This document shows, piece by piece, positions 46,290 through 56,165 of a stretch of DNA of 64,000 bases. A program made the translations under genes and the position numbers. The notes below the pieces were generated by a model that was not told where the DNA came from, made no database searches, and saw nothing but the letters and a program-made list of their open reading frames with translations. The stretch's first letter is position 1, and each line of letters opens with the position of its first letter. This DNA is from Ectothiorhodospira lacustris (lineage in GTDB: Bacteria; Pseudomonadota; Gammaproteobacteria; Ectothiorhodospirales; Ectothiorhodospiraceae). Location: the NCBI RefSeq assembly GCF_022227845.1, contig NZ_JAJNQN010000014.1, positions 1 through 64,000 of the forward strand, read 5' to 3'.

Positions 46290-47818
46290 GGGTTCCCCCG
46301 GCCGGACAGGGCCCGAAAGCGCAGCAGCTCGGAAAGCCGGTAACCGGTGTAGCGGCCCAGCAGCAGGGTCACGGCCAGCACGATCAGCAGCAGTTCCGGG
46401 AACACGAAGAACATGTGATCGATGTAGGGGTTGATCATCAGCAGGTAGCCGGCCACCGCCACTGCCAGGCTGCCGATACCCTGGCGGATGGCGTCCGAGG
46501 GGCCGTGCTCTTCCCAGACCAGAGACATGCGTTCGATGGTCATGGCGAGGATCACCATGGGGAACAGAGCGATGGACAGGCCATGCTCGATGCCCAGTTT
46601 ATGGCTGAGGATGCTGAGGGTGAGCATGAGCATGATGACCACGATCACCACCGCCGCCAGCCGTGGTACCAGGAGCAGCTTGAGCCGCTCCAGGTAGAAG
46701 CGGATGGCCAGGCCCAGGGAGACGATGAGGGTGAACAGGATCACGCCCCCCAACAGCTGGGTCTCCCGGAAGGAGAGGGCGATGAGGATGGGCATGAAGG
46801 TGCCGAACGTCTGAACGCCGACGATGTTGCGTAGCAGGACGATGAGCATGGCGCCGACGGGGACCAGCAGCAGTACCCGGTACATGTTCTGGGTCTGAAT
46901 GGGCAGGCCGAACAGGGAAAAGTCCACCGCCCGGGAGTCCATCAGCTGGGCCCGCTGCTGGGCGACGTCGACGGCATCCTGGAAGTTCTGCGTCACCGCA
47001 AAACTGATATGGGGGTTGCGGGCCCGCTGCAGGCGTACCGGGTCCTGATCCCCATACCACCAGACCAGGAAGTTGGAGGGATAGCCCACGGCTCCGGTAT
47101 TGGGGTTGATGGCTATCCACTGTCGGGTGTTGTGAACCTCCAGCCAGACCTGGGGCTGGAGGTCGCGGGCGCGGTCGCTGAGGGGGATGCCGTGCACCAT
47201 GCGGGCGGGAATGCGGGCGCCGGCCAGCAGTTGAATGGCGGTTCGGACCTTGTCCCGATCCGTATCGGTGCGGGAGACGAACAGGGTCATGTTTTCATCC
47301 GGGGTGTTGTTCATGTCCCGGATCAGCACCGTGGCAAAGCTGGTGATGTCGGCGGAACGCTCTCGCACCCGTTGGACCACGGCATCGGCAGCGGAGCGAT
47401 AGGGCTCTTCGAGATTGGGCAGGCTGACCGGGCCGGGGTAGGGTGCCTCGGTACGGCGTTCCCGTTCCAGTTGGGATACCGTGGTGCGGTAGTAAAGGCT
47501 TTGGCGACCGCTGGGCTGGCGGGTGGTCCAGATGGCTTCCCGGTTCTCGCCGGAGAGATCCGTGGTGAGGCCGTAGCCCCGGGAGATGAAATTCTCGTCC
47601 AGCAGGGCGAAACGCCCGGGGTCGTTGGGGATGAAGACCCGCGCCGTCACGGCGCCGCCGGTGGGTTCGAAGCTCACGCGCGCTTCCACGATCCAGTTGT
47701 CGGTGGTCTGTGCCGGCAGCAGGGGGAAACCGAGGTTGTAGACCTTGTGGAAAAACATGCCCAGGCTGGCACTGCAGAGTACCAGTATCACCAGGGGGAG
47801 GTGGAAACGCTTCAACAT
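46286..47818 (-). CDS. Inactive transglutaminase-like 7TM membrane protein
   Basis: A 510-residue protein. An N-terminal membrane segment is followed by a periplasmic transglutaminase-like domain (to about residue 290) in which the Cys-His-Asp triad is absent: there is no Cys in the DKVRTAIQLLAGARIPARM helix, the His position reads Q (PQVWLEV) and the Asp position reads N (INPNTG). Seven C-terminal helices (about 305-495) follow. This is the family annotated as inactive transglutaminase fused to 7TM. The fold likely binds a peptide or D-amino-acid-containing ligand. It overlaps the ligase and lies 18 bases after the retropepsin gene. Confidence 0.85.
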   Translation of the reverse strand: MLKRFHLPLVILVLCSASLGMFFHKVYNLGFPLLPAQTTDNWIVEARVSFEPTGGAVTARVFIPNDPGRFALLDENFISRGYGLTTDLSGENREAIWTTRQPSGRQSLYYRTTVSQLERERRTEAPYPGPVSLPNLEEPYRSAADAVVQRVRERSADITSFATVLIRDMNNTPDENMTLFVSRTDTDRDKVRTAIQLLAGARIPARMVHGIPLSDRARDLQPQVWLEVHNTRQWIAINPNTGAVGYPSNFLVWWYGDQDPVRLQRARNPHISFAVTQNFQDAVDVAQQRAQLMDSRAVDFSLFGLPIQTQNMYRVLLLVPVGAMLIVLLRNIVGVQTFGTFMPILIALSFRETQLLGGVILFTLIVSLGLAIRFYLERLKLLLVPRLAAVVIVVIMLMLTLSILSHKLGIEHGLSIALFPMVILAMTIERMSLVWEEHGPSDAIRQGIGSLAVAVAGYLLMINPYIDHMFFVFPELLLIVLAVTLLLGRYTGYRLSELLRFRALSGRGNP

Positions 47819-47836
47819 GGGTGGTCCTTGTTGTGA

Positions 47837-48448
47837 TCAGCGGTCTTCAGGGTCTTCTTCGTCCTGCTCGATGTCCAGGTCCGTGGTGTCCGTATCCGGT
47901 GGCGCATCTTCCGGCGGAAGACCCTGTGGGGTACAGGCCGGTGTCTGAGTGCGGGTCCTTGACGAGTCCACCAGGATCACCTCCTTCATGTGGTTGCGTC
48001 CCACCAGGGCCTGATAGGTAAGTTGGGTGCGATCAATCAGGCTCATTTCCGCTTCACGGTAGACCTCGCCCATGCACAGGCCGATGCGGACCACGGGGCG
48101 GCGTTGATGGTTGCCGTCGTGGCGGATGATGCGCACATAGCGGGCGATTTCACGTTCGATGCGTACGGTGTTTTGTTCGTCTTCCGGATCTATGATATCG
48201 AAGGCGATCCATTCCCGGCCGTCCCGCTCAAAGATCTTCTTGTTGAGGGCGTTGAGCGAGGACGTGGTGGCGCCCGTGTCCATCTTGGCCTTGAGCTGGA
48301 TGCCTTCGGGGAGGATCTCCACGCGTTCCACCCAGCCCATGATCCGCTGTTGCTCCGGGGGCGCCTGTTCTGCGTCACCCAGAACCTGTATCGGAAACAG
48401 GAGCAGACACAGGGCAGCGACAAGCGTGGGGAGCCGAGGGTGATGCAT
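47837..48448 (-). CDS. Periplasmic retropepsin-like aspartic protease
   Basis: A 203-residue protein with a signal peptide (cleavage near VLG-DA) and a retropepsin-like core: Asp57 in KAKMDTGATTSSLNA is the catalytic DTGA motif, and LVGRNHMKEVILVDSS forms the end of the fold. The C-terminus is a long acidic tail (P/D/T/E-rich). Homologues are often annotated as ATP-dependent zinc protease, a legacy label. The ATG at 48448 has GGAGA six bases upstream. First gene of the three-gene operon. Confidence 0.85.
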   Translation of the reverse strand: MHHPRLPTLVAALCLLLFPIQVLGDAEQAPPEQQRIMGWVERVEILPEGIQLKAKMDTGATTSSLNALNKKIFERDGREWIAFDIIDPEDEQNTVRIEREIARYVRIIRHDGNHQRRPVVRIGLCMGEVYREAEMSLIDRTQLTYQALVGRNHMKEVILVDSSRTRTQTPACTPQGLPPEDAPPDTDTTDLDIEQDEEDPEDR

Positions 48449-48482
48449 GGGTATCTCCAGGAATCGGTAATAGTTCACAATT

Positions 48483-49445
48483 TTAAACGTCCTCTTCCCG
48501 TCGGGACGGTGATGAGGACCCCATTTTCGGACCGGCATGGGCGGCTTCCATCATGGTAATGAAACGTTTGGCCTGGGGTGAAAGATGCCGGCCTATGCGC
48601 TGCACGATCCCGTAGCTGCGGGCGGGGAAGAAACGATCCAGCGGCATGGCCGCCAGCTGTTCCTTGCCCGTGAGGCAGACATCGGTGACGATGGAAATGC
48701 CCAGTCCCAGTTCCACGTACTTCTTGATCACTTCCCAGCCGCCGGCCTCCAGGGAGACGTGGTAGTCCACATTATGCTGCCGGAACACCAGGTCCACGAT
48801 GCGCCAGGTGGATAGATGGCGAGGGGGCAGGATGAGGCCATAGGGGCTGATATCCTCCAGCTCGATCCTGTCACCCAGTGCGGCCAGAGGATGGTTCTTC
48901 GGGGTGATGAGCTTGGGGTGGTAAGTCACGATGGGTTGATAGGTGATGTCCTCCGGGACCTCCAGCATGGAGCCCACGGCGAAGTCCACCTCATCCCGGT
49001 GCAGCATGGCCAGACCGTCGCGACCCGTCACATTATGCAGCTTGATGCGGATGTGCGGATAGACCTCCGCGAAGCGGCGCAGGGGTTCGGGCAGCACGTA
49101 CAGGATGGTGGATTCCCCCGCCGCCACGTTCAGTTCCCCTGATTCCAGTCGGCCAAAGCTGGCGGCAAAGGTCTCTTGCAGCTTGTCGATACCTTCCACC
49201 AGGGGATCTGCGAGTTTGTAGAGGGTTTCTCCTTCCGGTGTGAGCTTGATCTGGGGACCTCGACGTTCGAAGAAGATGGTCTCGAACTCCCGCTCCAGGG
49301 CCTGAATCTGCAGGGAAACGGCGGGCTGGCTCAGAAACAGGGACTCCGCCGCCATGGAGATACTGCCCAGTCGGGCAGCCCGGCAGAAGGCTCGAAGCTG
49401 TTTGAGGCGATTCTGCTTGTAATAGAGATTCGGGACGGACCCCAT
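48483..49445 (-). CDS. LysR-family transcription regulator
   Basis: A 320-residue LTTR. The winged helix-turn-helix is at residues ~14-72 (LKQLRAFCRAARLGSISMAA, LSQPAVSLQIQALE), followed by a substrate-binding domain. It diverges from ppsA, so it may regulate ppsA or itself. It is not CysB by its DNA-binding sequence; the ligand is not predictable. The 34 bases separating it from the retropepsin gene could allow co-transcription with that operon. Confidence 0.88.
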   Translation of the reverse strand: MGSVPNLYYKQNRLKQLRAFCRAARLGSISMAAESLFLSQPAVSLQIQALEREFETIFFERRGPQIKLTPEGETLYKLADPLVEGIDKLQETFAASFGRLESGELNVAAGESTILYVLPEPLRRFAEVYPHIRIKLHNVTGRDGLAMLHRDEVDFAVGSMLEVPEDITYQPIVTYHPKLITPKNHPLAALGDRIELEDISPYGLILPPRHLSTWRIVDLVFRQHNVDYHVSLEAGGWEVIKKYVELGLGISIVTDVCLTGKEQLAAMPLDRFFPARSYGIVQRIGRHLSPQAKRFITMMEAAHAGPKMGSSSPSRREEDV

Positions 49446-49579
49446 GAATCTTCCCCGGTCGATTGTTTAGTATTAAAGGATAAAAGTCTTTTTTTGGGGC
49501 CAATAGCTTTGCTGAATACTCGTCTTGAGGCTATGGTCCCGGCTACAATTACCGTTTCACGTATGCACAGGGCAGGAGT

Positions 49580-51961
49580 ATGGATAAGTACGTTATCTGG
49601 TTTCAGGACCTGGGAATGAACGATGTCCCCCGCGTGGGTGGCAAGAATGCCTCACTGGGCGAGATGATTCATGGCCTGTCCGAAGCCGGGGTTCGCGTCC
49701 CGGGTGGTTTCGCCACCACTGCCGCCGCCTTCCGCGAGTTTCTCCAGCACGAAGGCCTGGCGGACCGCATCAACGGCCTGTTGGGTGATCTGGACGTGGA
49801 CAACATCAGCGCCTTGCGTGAAGCCGGTGCCCGGATCCGCCGCTGGGTGGTGGAAACCCCGTTCCCGCCGGCCCTGAACGAAGCCATCACCGAAGCCTGG
49901 AACAAGATGGTGGCCGAGACCGAGGGCGAGTTCACCGTGGCCGTGCGTTCCTCCGCCACCGCGGAAGACCTGCCCGATGCCTCCTTTGCGGGCCAGCAGG
50001 AAACCTTCCTCAACGTCAGTGGCCTGGACGGCGTCTTGAAGGCCATCCATGAGGTCTTTGCCTCCCTGTACAACGATCGCGCCATCTCCTATCGGGTACA
50101 CCAGGGCTTTGACCACGCTGAAGTGGCCTTGTCGGCCGGTATCCAGCGCATGGTCCGTTCCGATATCGGCGCCAGCGGCGTGATGTTTACCCTGGATACT
50201 GAATCCGGTTTCCGTGATGTGGTCTTCGTCACCGCTTCCTGGGGGCTGGGCGAGACCGTGGTGCAGGGCTCCGTCAACCCCGATGAATTCCATCTCTACA
50301 AGCCGGCCCTGGACGGTGCTCGTCCCGCCGTGCTGCGCCGTCATCTGGGCAGTAAAGCCATCAAGATGGTCTTTGGCGAGAACGGCCAGTCCACCCGGAC
50401 CGTACCGGTCGGCGAGGATGATCGCCTGCGCTTCTGCATCACCGACGAGCAGCTCGAAGAGCTGGGTCGTCAGGCCATGATCATCGAGAAGCACTACGGC
50501 CGTCCCATGGATATCGAATGGGCCCTGGACGGCGTGGATGGTCAGCTCTACATCGTGCAGGCACGTCCCGAGACTGTGGAGAGCCGGGCTGATGGCCAGG
50601 TGATCGAGCGCTATCGCATCCGTTCCCCCCGCACCGAAGTGCTGGTTCGTGGCCGTGCCATCGGCCAGAAGATCGGTGCGGGCAAGGTGCGCGTGGTCAT
50701 GCACCTGGACGAGATGGATCGGGTACAGCCCGGCGACGTGCTGGTGACCGACATGACCGATCCGGACTGGGAGCCGGTGATGAAGCGCGCTGCCGCCATC
50801 GTCACCGACCGCGGTGGCCGCACCTGTCATGCGGCCATCATCGCCCGTGAGCTGGGCATCCCGGCGGTGGTGGGCTGTGGTGATGGTTCGGCCCGCCTGA
50901 AGGAAGGCGATGCCGTGACCGTGTGCTGTGCCGAAGGCGACGAAGGCCGTATCTACAAGGGCGAGCTGGAGTTCGAGGTGCTGCGTACCCGCACCGACTC
51001 CATGCCCGAGGTACCGGTGAAGGTGATGATGAACGTGGGTAATCCCGGTCGCGCCTTCCACTTCCGCAACATCCCCAATGCCGGGGTGGGTCTGGCTCGC
51101 CTGGAGTTCATCATCAACAGCATGATCGGCGTGCACCCCAAGGCGCTGCTCAACTTCGACACCCTGCCGCCGGACTTGAAGGACGAAGTGGCTCGGCGCT
51201 TTGCCGGCTACCCGGATCCGGTCAGCTTCTACGTGGACAAGCTGGCGGAGGGCATCGCCACCCTGGCAGCCGCCTTCCATCCCGAGCCGGTGATCGTGCG
51301 CCTGTCCGATTTCAAGTCCAACGAGTACGCCAACCTGCTGGCCGGTGAGCGCTACGAGCCGGACGAGGAGAACCCCATGATCGGCTACCGGGGCACCTCC
51401 CGTTACCTGTCCGAGGATTTCCGCGACTGCTTCGAGCTGGAGTGCCGCGCCGTGCGGCGGGTGCGCGACGAGATGGGCCTGACCAACGTGGTCGTCATGG
51501 TGCCGTTCGTGCGGACCCTGGGTGAGGCCGAGGGCGTGATCAACCTGCTGGCAGAGATGGGCCTGAAGCGGGGTGAGAATGGCCTGAAGATCTACATGAT
51601 GTGCGAGATCCCCTCCAATGCGGTGATGGCCGATGAGTTCCTGCAGTTCTTCGACGGCTTTTCCATCGGTTCCAACGATCTGACCCAGCTGACCCTGGGT
51701 CTGGACCGGGATTCCGGTCTGGTGGCGGCCACCTTCGACGAGCGGGATCCGGCGGTGAAGAAGCTGCTGGCCCTGGCCATCCAGGCGGCCCGCAAGGCCG
51801 GCAAGTATGTGGGCATCTGCGGTCAGGGACCGTCCGACTACCCGGATCTGGCTGAGTGGTTGATGGCGCAGGGGATCGAGTCCATCTCCCTGAACCCGGA
51901 CACCGTGGTGGAGACCTGGCTGCGTCTGGCCGGGGATGCCAAAGGTCGTCAGGACGCCTAG
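49580..51961 (+). CDS. ppsA: Phosphoenolpyruvate synthase
   Basis: A 793-residue PEP synthase (pyruvate + ATP + water to PEP + AMP + Pi), a gluconeogenic enzyme. The N-terminal ATP-grasp domain starts [18 protein letters not shown], the phosphohistidine is His417 ([14 protein letters not shown]) and the acid/base cysteine is Cys747 ([11 protein letters not shown]). Length matches the family. GGGCAGGAG lies only one or two bases before the ATG, tighter than usual. A GCTGAA half-site of Cra type appears at about 49511 but has no good partner. ppsR follows. Confidence 0.97.
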   Translation: MDKYVIWFQDLGMNDVPRVGGKNASLGEMIHGLSEAGVRVPGGFATTAAAFREFLQHEGLADRINGLLGDLDVDNISALREAGARIRRWVVETPFPPALNEAITEAWNKMVAETEGEFTVAVRSSATAEDLPDASFAGQQETFLNVSGLDGVLKAIHEVFASLYNDRAISYRVHQGFDHAEVALSAGIQRMVRSDIGASGVMFTLDTESGFRDVVFVTASWGLGETVVQGSVNPDEFHLYKPALDGARPAVLRRHLGSKAIKMVFGENGQSTRTVPVGEDDRLRFCITDEQLEELGRQAMIIEKHYGRPMDIEWALDGVDGQLYIVQARPETVESRADGQVIERYRIRSPRTEVLVRGRAIGQKIGAGKVRVVMHLDEMDRVQPGDVLVTDMTDPDWEPVMKRAAAIVTDRGGRTCHAAIIARELGIPAVVGCGDGSARLKEGDAVTVCCAEGDEGRIYKGELEFEVLRTRTDSMPEVPVKVMMNVGNPGRAFHFRNIPNAGVGLARLEFIINSMIGVHPKALLNFDTLPPDLKDEVARRFAGYPDPVSFYVDKLAEGIATLAAAFHPEPVIVRLSDFKSNEYANLLAGERYEPDEENPMIGYRGTSRYLSEDFRDCFELECRAVRRVRDEMGLTNVVVMVPFVRTLGEAEGVINLLAEMGLKRGENGLKIYMMCEIPSNAVMADEFLQFFDGFSIGSNDLTQLTLGLDRDSGLVAATFDERDPAVKKLLALAIQAARKAGKYVGICGQGPSDYPDLAEWLMAQGIESISLNPDTVVETWLRLAGDAKGRQDA

Positions 51962-52012
51962 GGGCGTCCCTGCGGGAATCCGCCCCCGGGCAACCGGGGG
52001 CTGCTGGTCATT

Positions 52013-52059
52013 CCGGCGTCTCCCTTGGGCCACATTGCCGGAGGGAAACGCCGGTTTTT
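52013..52059 (+). terminator. Rho-independent terminator after ppsA
   Basis: CCGGCGTCTCCC pairs with GGAGGGAAACGCCGG and is followed by five T residues. It separates ppsA from ppsR. Confidence 0.8.
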
Positions 52060-52102
52060 GTCCGTGTGGACATGATCCCGTCAAGAGGTCCCGTTTCGTT
52101 CT

Positions 52103-52918
52103 ATGACCCGTTCCGTCTTCTACGTCTCCGATGGGACCGGCATTACCGCCGAGACCCTGGGACACACCCTGCTGACCCAGTTCGAGCAGGTTCATTTCAA
52201 TACCATCAGCCTGCCTTTCATCAACTCGAAGGAGAAGATGGATGGGGCGGTGCAGCGCATCAACCGGGCCGCCCAGAGCGATGGTGAGCTGCCGCTGGTG
52301 TTCTCGACCCTGGTGGATGCCCGGCGCCGGGAAGAACTGGCCCACTGCCGGGGTCTGATCTTCGATTTCTTTGATGCCTTCACGCCGCGGCTGGAACAGG
52401 TGCTGGGGGTGGCTGCTCAGCATGTGGCGGGCCGCTCCCATGGCATGGGCAACATGCGCACCTATGCCGAGCGCATGGATGCCCTGCATTTCGCCATCCA
52501 GAACGACGATGGCGCGACAACCCGGGACTATCCCAACGCCGATGTGGTGGTGATGGGTGTCTCCCGTACCGGCAAGACCCCGACCTGCATGTATCTGGCG
52601 CTCAATTACGGCATCCGGGCGGCCAATTATCCCCTGGCGGACGATGATTTCGACCGGGGCACGCTACCGGCCTCCTTGGAGCCCTATCGCAAGAAGCTGT
52701 TCGGGCTGACTGTGGATGCGGAGCGGCTGCATCAGATCCGCACCGAGCGTCGTCCCAACAGCCAGTATGCCAGTGTGGAACAGTGCAACCGGGAACTGAA
52801 GGCGGTGGAGCGGATGCTCAAGCGGGAGGGGATTCCCTGCATGAACATCACCCAGATGTCCGTGGAGGAGATCGCCGCCCAGCTGATGCAGCAGGCGGCG
52901 CTGATGCGGCGCATCTGA
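52103..52918 (+). CDS. ppsR: PEP synthase regulatory kinase/pyrophosphorylase
   Basis: A 271-residue DUF299 protein. The P-loop GVSRTGKT (residues 152-159) and the N-terminal VFYVSDGTGITAETLGHTLL are diagnostic. It inactivates PpsA by ADP-dependent phosphorylation of the threonine next to the catalytic His and reverses this with phosphate. Its place after ppsA supports the assignment. Confidence 0.95.
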   Translation: MTRSVFYVSDGTGITAETLGHTLLTQFEQVHFNTISLPFINSKEKMDGAVQRINRAAQSDGELPLVFSTLVDARRREELAHCRGLIFDFFDAFTPRLEQVLGVAAQHVAGRSHGMGNMRTYAERMDALHFAIQNDDGATTRDYPNADVVVMGVSRTGKTPTCMYLALNYGIRAANYPLADDDFDRGTLPASLEPYRKKLFGLTVDAERLHQIRTERRPNSQYASVEQCNRELKAVERMLKREGIPCMNITQMSVEEIAAQLMQQAALMRRI

Positions 52919-52945
52919 GGCGCGGCTCCCACAGGAGCCTCCCGT

Positions 52946-53761
52946 TCATGCCGGTAGATACCCCTCCCAGCCCCGGGCCGGGTCGGCGATGACCAGGAAT
53001 TCCGGATTCAGTATCCCGTCATGGGTGTTGTAGCGCAGCGGACTCAGACTGAGGTCCGTGACCACCCCGCCGGCCTCGCAGACCACGCACTGGGCCGCGG
53101 CGGTATCCCACTCGCTGGTGGGGCCCAGCCTTGGATAGAGATCGGCCTTGCCTTCCGCCACCAGGCAGAACTTGAGCGAACTGCCCATGCTGATGAGTTC
53201 ATGCTCGCCCACCCGTTCCAGAAACTGCTGCATGCGCTCGGTGCCATGGGAGCGGCTGCCGGCGATGACCGGTTGCGTACGCCGATCCCGGTTCACCTGG
53301 ATCCGCTCTCCCGCCGCGGCGGCCGGCTCATGGCGATGGGCACCCAGACCGCGGGCGGCGCTGTAGAGGCGGTCAAGGGCCGGGGCGGCCACCACGCCCA
53401 AGACCGGCTCATGGTCATGGATCAGGGCGATGTTCACCGTGAATTCGCCGTTGCGCTTGATGAACTCCCGGGTGCCATCCAGCGGATCCACCAGCCAGTA
53501 GGTCTGCCAGCGGCTGCGCTCACTGAAGGGGATCTGGTCCGACTCCTCCGACAGGATGGGCAGGCTGGGGCTCAGATCCCGCAGACCGGCGACGATGTGT
53601 CGATGGGCGGCCATGTCCGCTGCGGTCAGGGGGCTGCGGTCGGACTTGTGCTCCACCTGAAAGCCTTCCCCGTAGATCTCCATGATGCGGTCCCCCGCTT
53701 CACGGGCGATACGGCAGGCATTGTTGAGCAGGTACTCCAGATTCAGGTCGTCCAGGGACAT
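52946..53761 (-). CDS. cysQ: 3'(2'),5'-bisphosphate nucleotidase CysQ
   Basis: A 271-residue inositol-monophosphatase-fold enzyme that removes PAP made during sulfate assimilation. Metal-binding motifs are LSEESD, DPLDGTREF and the C-terminal EWDTAAAQCV. It is three bases downstream of nudE on the same strand. Confidence 0.94.
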   Translation of the reverse strand: MSLDDLNLEYLLNNACRIAREAGDRIMEIYGEGFQVEHKSDRSPLTAADMAAHRHIVAGLRDLSPSLPILSEESDQIPFSERSRWQTYWLVDPLDGTREFIKRNGEFTVNIALIHDHEPVLGVVAAPALDRLYSAARGLGAHRHEPAAAAGERIQVNRDRRTQPVIAGSRSHGTERMQQFLERVGEHELISMGSSLKFCLVAEGKADLYPRLGPTSEWDTAAAQCVVCEAGGVVTDLSLSPLRYNTHDGILNPEFLVIADPARGWEGYLPA

Positions 53762-53764
53762 GGC

Positions 53765-54307
53765 TTATCTCTTGAGTCGGTCGCGCACCAGATACAGGGC
53801 GGCGATGGAGCGGGCTTCGGTGCAGTCTTCCCGGCTGATGAGCCTGTCCAGCTCGCTCAGACGCCAGGGGACGACCTCGATATCCTCGGGTTCATCTCCC
53901 GGTCGGCGCTCCGGATAGAGGTCCTGGGCCAGGATGATGTGGGTGGTGTGGCTCAGGTAGCCGGGGGCCACGGTGAAGGCGGTCAGGCGAGTGAGGGTGT
54001 GGGCGCCGTAGCCCACTTCCTCCATGATCTCCCGGTTGGCGGCGTCGAGCAGGTCCTCTCCGGGCTCCACCCGTCCCTTGGGCAGGGCCAGTTCATAGCA
54101 TTGGGTGCCGGCAGCATATTCCCGGATCATCAGTACCGTATCCGGATCCAGCATGGGCACGATCAGCACCGCCCCGTGACCGGAACCCACCAGGCGTTCA
54201 AAGCAGCGTCGGGCGCCATTGGCGAACAGCAATTCCATCTCTTCCACATGAAAGAGCCGGCTGCGGGCGATGGTACGGCGATTGAGGATGCTGGGCTTTT
54301 CAGGCAT
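53765..54307 (-). CDS. nudE: ADP compounds hydrolase NudE
   Basis: A 180-residue Nudix hydrolase acting on ADP-ribose, Ap3A and NADH. The Nudix box is GRVEPGEDLLDAANREIMEE. The N-terminus MPEKPSILNRRTIARSRLF fits NudE. The ATG at 54307 is used; the frame is open further upstream without support. It is divergent from yrfG, as in E. coli. Confidence 0.93.
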   Translation of the reverse strand: MPEKPSILNRRTIARSRLFHVEEMELLFANGARRCFERLVGSGHGAVLIVPMLDPDTVLMIREYAAGTQCYELALPKGRVEPGEDLLDAANREIMEEVGYGAHTLTRLTAFTVAPGYLSHTTHIILAQDLYPERRPGDEPEDIEVVPWRLSELDRLISREDCTEARSIAALYLVRDRLKR

Positions 54308-54487
54308 CGCGGCGCAACGGGCTGGGCGGACTCGAGGTCGAGACGAGTCGCGGCTGGCGGGGGTGGATCGGCATGCTGTCGCCCTCCGTCGGGAACGGGA
54401 TATCCTGGGGATTGTACTATCTAAGTCCGGCTTGGGGAGAATCACCCAAGGTCAGGTTGTTTCAAGCACGATGGACATCGAGGCATC

Positions 54488-55165
54488 ATGAGTACATTAC
54501 CATCAGCCGCCCCCCTAGCGTGGGAGTCGGTGGACAGCGTTTTCCTGGACATGGACGGGACCCTGCTGGATCTTCATTTCGACAATCATTTCTGGCTGGA
54601 GTACCTGCCCAGGCGCTATGGAGACATCCGGGGCCTGGACCCCGCCCAGGCGCGGGCACAGATGATGAAACGCTATGCCGGTGTCCGCGGCACCCTTGAC
54701 TGGTATTGTCTGGATTACTGGCAGCAGGAACTGGGCATGGACATCATCGCCCTGAAGCGGGAGATGGCTCACCTGATTGCCGTCCACGAGCATGTGCCGG
54801 ATTTTCTGGCCGCCGTCCAGCGTCTGGGCCGCCGGCTGGTGCTGGTGACCAACGCCCATCGGCGCGGGCTGGATCTGAAGTTGACCCTGACCGCCCTCGG
54901 CGGGCATTTCCACCGGGTGATCTGTGCCCATGAACTGGGGCGCCCCAAGGAAGACCTCCGTTTCTGGGATTGTCTGCAGGGACGTGAGCCCTTCGATCCC
55001 CGTCGTACCCTGTTCGTGGACGACAACCTGGACGTGCTCCGATCCGCGGACCGTTACGGGATTGCCCACCTGCGGGCAGTCCGCCGCCCGGACTCACGGG
55101 CCGCTGACGTGGACACCGGAGAATTTGCCGCCATCCGGGATTTTCGCGACCTGATGCCGGATTAG
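54488..55165 (+). CDS. yrfG: GMP/IMP nucleotidase YrfG
   Basis: A 225-residue HAD phosphatase. Motif I is DMDGTLLDLHFDNHFW, motif II is LVTNAH and motif III/IV are GRPKED and FVDDNLDVL. It hydrolyses purine nucleoside monophosphates. The gene pair nudE/yrfG is conserved in gammaproteobacteria. Confidence 0.93.
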   Translation: MSTLPSAAPLAWESVDSVFLDMDGTLLDLHFDNHFWLEYLPRRYGDIRGLDPAQARAQMMKRYAGVRGTLDWYCLDYWQQELGMDIIALKREMAHLIAVHEHVPDFLAAVQRLGRRLVLVTNAHRRGLDLKLTLTALGGHFHRVICAHELGRPKEDLRFWDCLQGREPFDPRRTLFVDDNLDVLRSADRYGIAHLRAVRRPDSRAADVDTGEFAAIRDFRDLMPD

Positions 55166-55171
55166 GGCGTC

Positions 55172-55849
55172 ATGGAACCGGGGACACTCATCGCCGCCTT
55201 CGTCATCGGCTTGCTGGGCGGGGTGCATTGCATCGGGATGTGCGGTGGCATCGTGGGCGCACTCACCCTGGGGATTCGTGGCCCGGGACCCGGGGCGCGG
55301 CTCCGGCCTGCGCCCTTTCTGCTGGCCTACAACCTGGGGCGGGTCATGAGTTACACCCTGGCCGGTGCCCTGGCCGGGGGCCTTGGGTGGTTTGCCGCTC
55401 ACCTTGCGGATGTGAATCAGGCCCAGCAGGGACTGCAGATCCTGGCGGGGCTGTTCATGATCGCCCTGGGGTTGTATCTGGCCGGCTGGTGGCGCGGGCT
55501 GGTGTATCTGGAACGGGCCGGCGGCATGCTGTGGCGACGGCTCGAACCCTTGGGTCGGCGGGTGATGCCGGTACGCTCCCCGCCCCAGGCCCTCGCGCTG
55601 GGGCTGGTCTGGGGCTGGCTGCCCTGTGGCCTGGTCTACAGCGTGCTGTTCTGGTCTCTGACCGCCGGTGGTGCCGTCCAGGGAGCGGCGCTGATGCTGG
55701 CCTTTGGCTTGGGCACTCTGCCCAATCTGTTGCTCATGGGGGTGTTTGCGGCCCGTCTGGCGACGGTGGTGCGAAAGGCTTGGGTGCGGGGGCTGGCGGG
55801 GGCCGCCGTGGCCGGTTACGGGGTCTACATGTTGTTTGCTACCTGGTAG
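55172..55849 (+). CDS. TauE/UreH-like (DsbD_2) membrane protein
   Basis: A 225-residue protein with six membrane helices. Conserved cysteines lie in GGVHCIGMCGGI (C20, C24) and WGWLPCGLVYS, as in the UreH-like/DsbD-transmembrane family that includes proteins linked to cbb3 oxidase assembly and copper or thiol transfer. No oxidase gene is nearby. It begins six bases after yrfG and probably shares its transcript. Its last 11 bases overlap the convergent yggU. Confidence 0.8.
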   Translation: MEPGTLIAAFVIGLLGGVHCIGMCGGIVGALTLGIRGPGPGARLRPAPFLLAYNLGRVMSYTLAGALAGGLGWFAAHLADVNQAQQGLQILAGLFMIALGLYLAGWWRGLVYLERAGGMLWRRLEPLGRRVMPVRSPPQALALGLVWGWLPCGLVYSVLFWSLTAGGAVQGAALMLAFGLGTLPNLLLMGVFAARLATVVRKAWVRGLAGAAVAGYGVYMLFATW

Positions 55850-56165
55850 CCGGGGGCTTGCAGACATCCAATGGCGGCAGGAGGCGAGCGGGGGCAACCA
55901 CGGCGACGGTCTTTTCCCGGTTCGTGGCCCCCGCCTCCAATGTAACCCGTGAACGGGCCACGCCGCACTGGCGGGCGACCATCTTCAGTAGCCGCTCATT
56001 GGCGGCCCCTTCCACCGGCGGCGCGGTCACATAGGCCTTCAGTCGATCTCCCAGGGGGTCCCCCAGCTTTTCCCTGGAGGCCCGGGGCTGCAGTCTCAGC
56101 CGCAGCACCAGGGTGTTGTCCCGCCACTGCCACCAGCGGCCGTCGTCCTCATCCTCAGAGTGCAT
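55839..56165 (-). CDS. yggU: YggU family protein (DUF167)
   Basis: A 108-residue DUF167 protein with RLQPRASREKLGDPLGDRLK, VTAPPVEGAANERLLKMVA and GATNREKTV. Function unknown. It overlaps yggT by 11 bases and ends the yggS-proC-yggT-yggU operon. Confidence 0.9.
   Translation of the reverse strand: MHSEDEDDGRWWQWRDNTLVLRLRLQPRASREKLGDPLGDRLKAYVTAPPVEGAANERLLKMVARQCGVARSRVTLEAGATNREKTVAVVAPARLLPPLDVCKPPATR

Noticed and set aside
49506-49549. A ppsA promoter with TACAAT and TTGAGG
   Set aside because: The spacing is only 13 bases and no better -35 box is present, so no promoter was annotated.
49652-52489. A 945-codon open frame antisense to ppsA and ppsR
   Set aside because: It is a GC-skew shadow; the translation is rich in His/Gly/Gln low-complexity runs, has no domain motifs, and both sense genes have full catalytic motifs.
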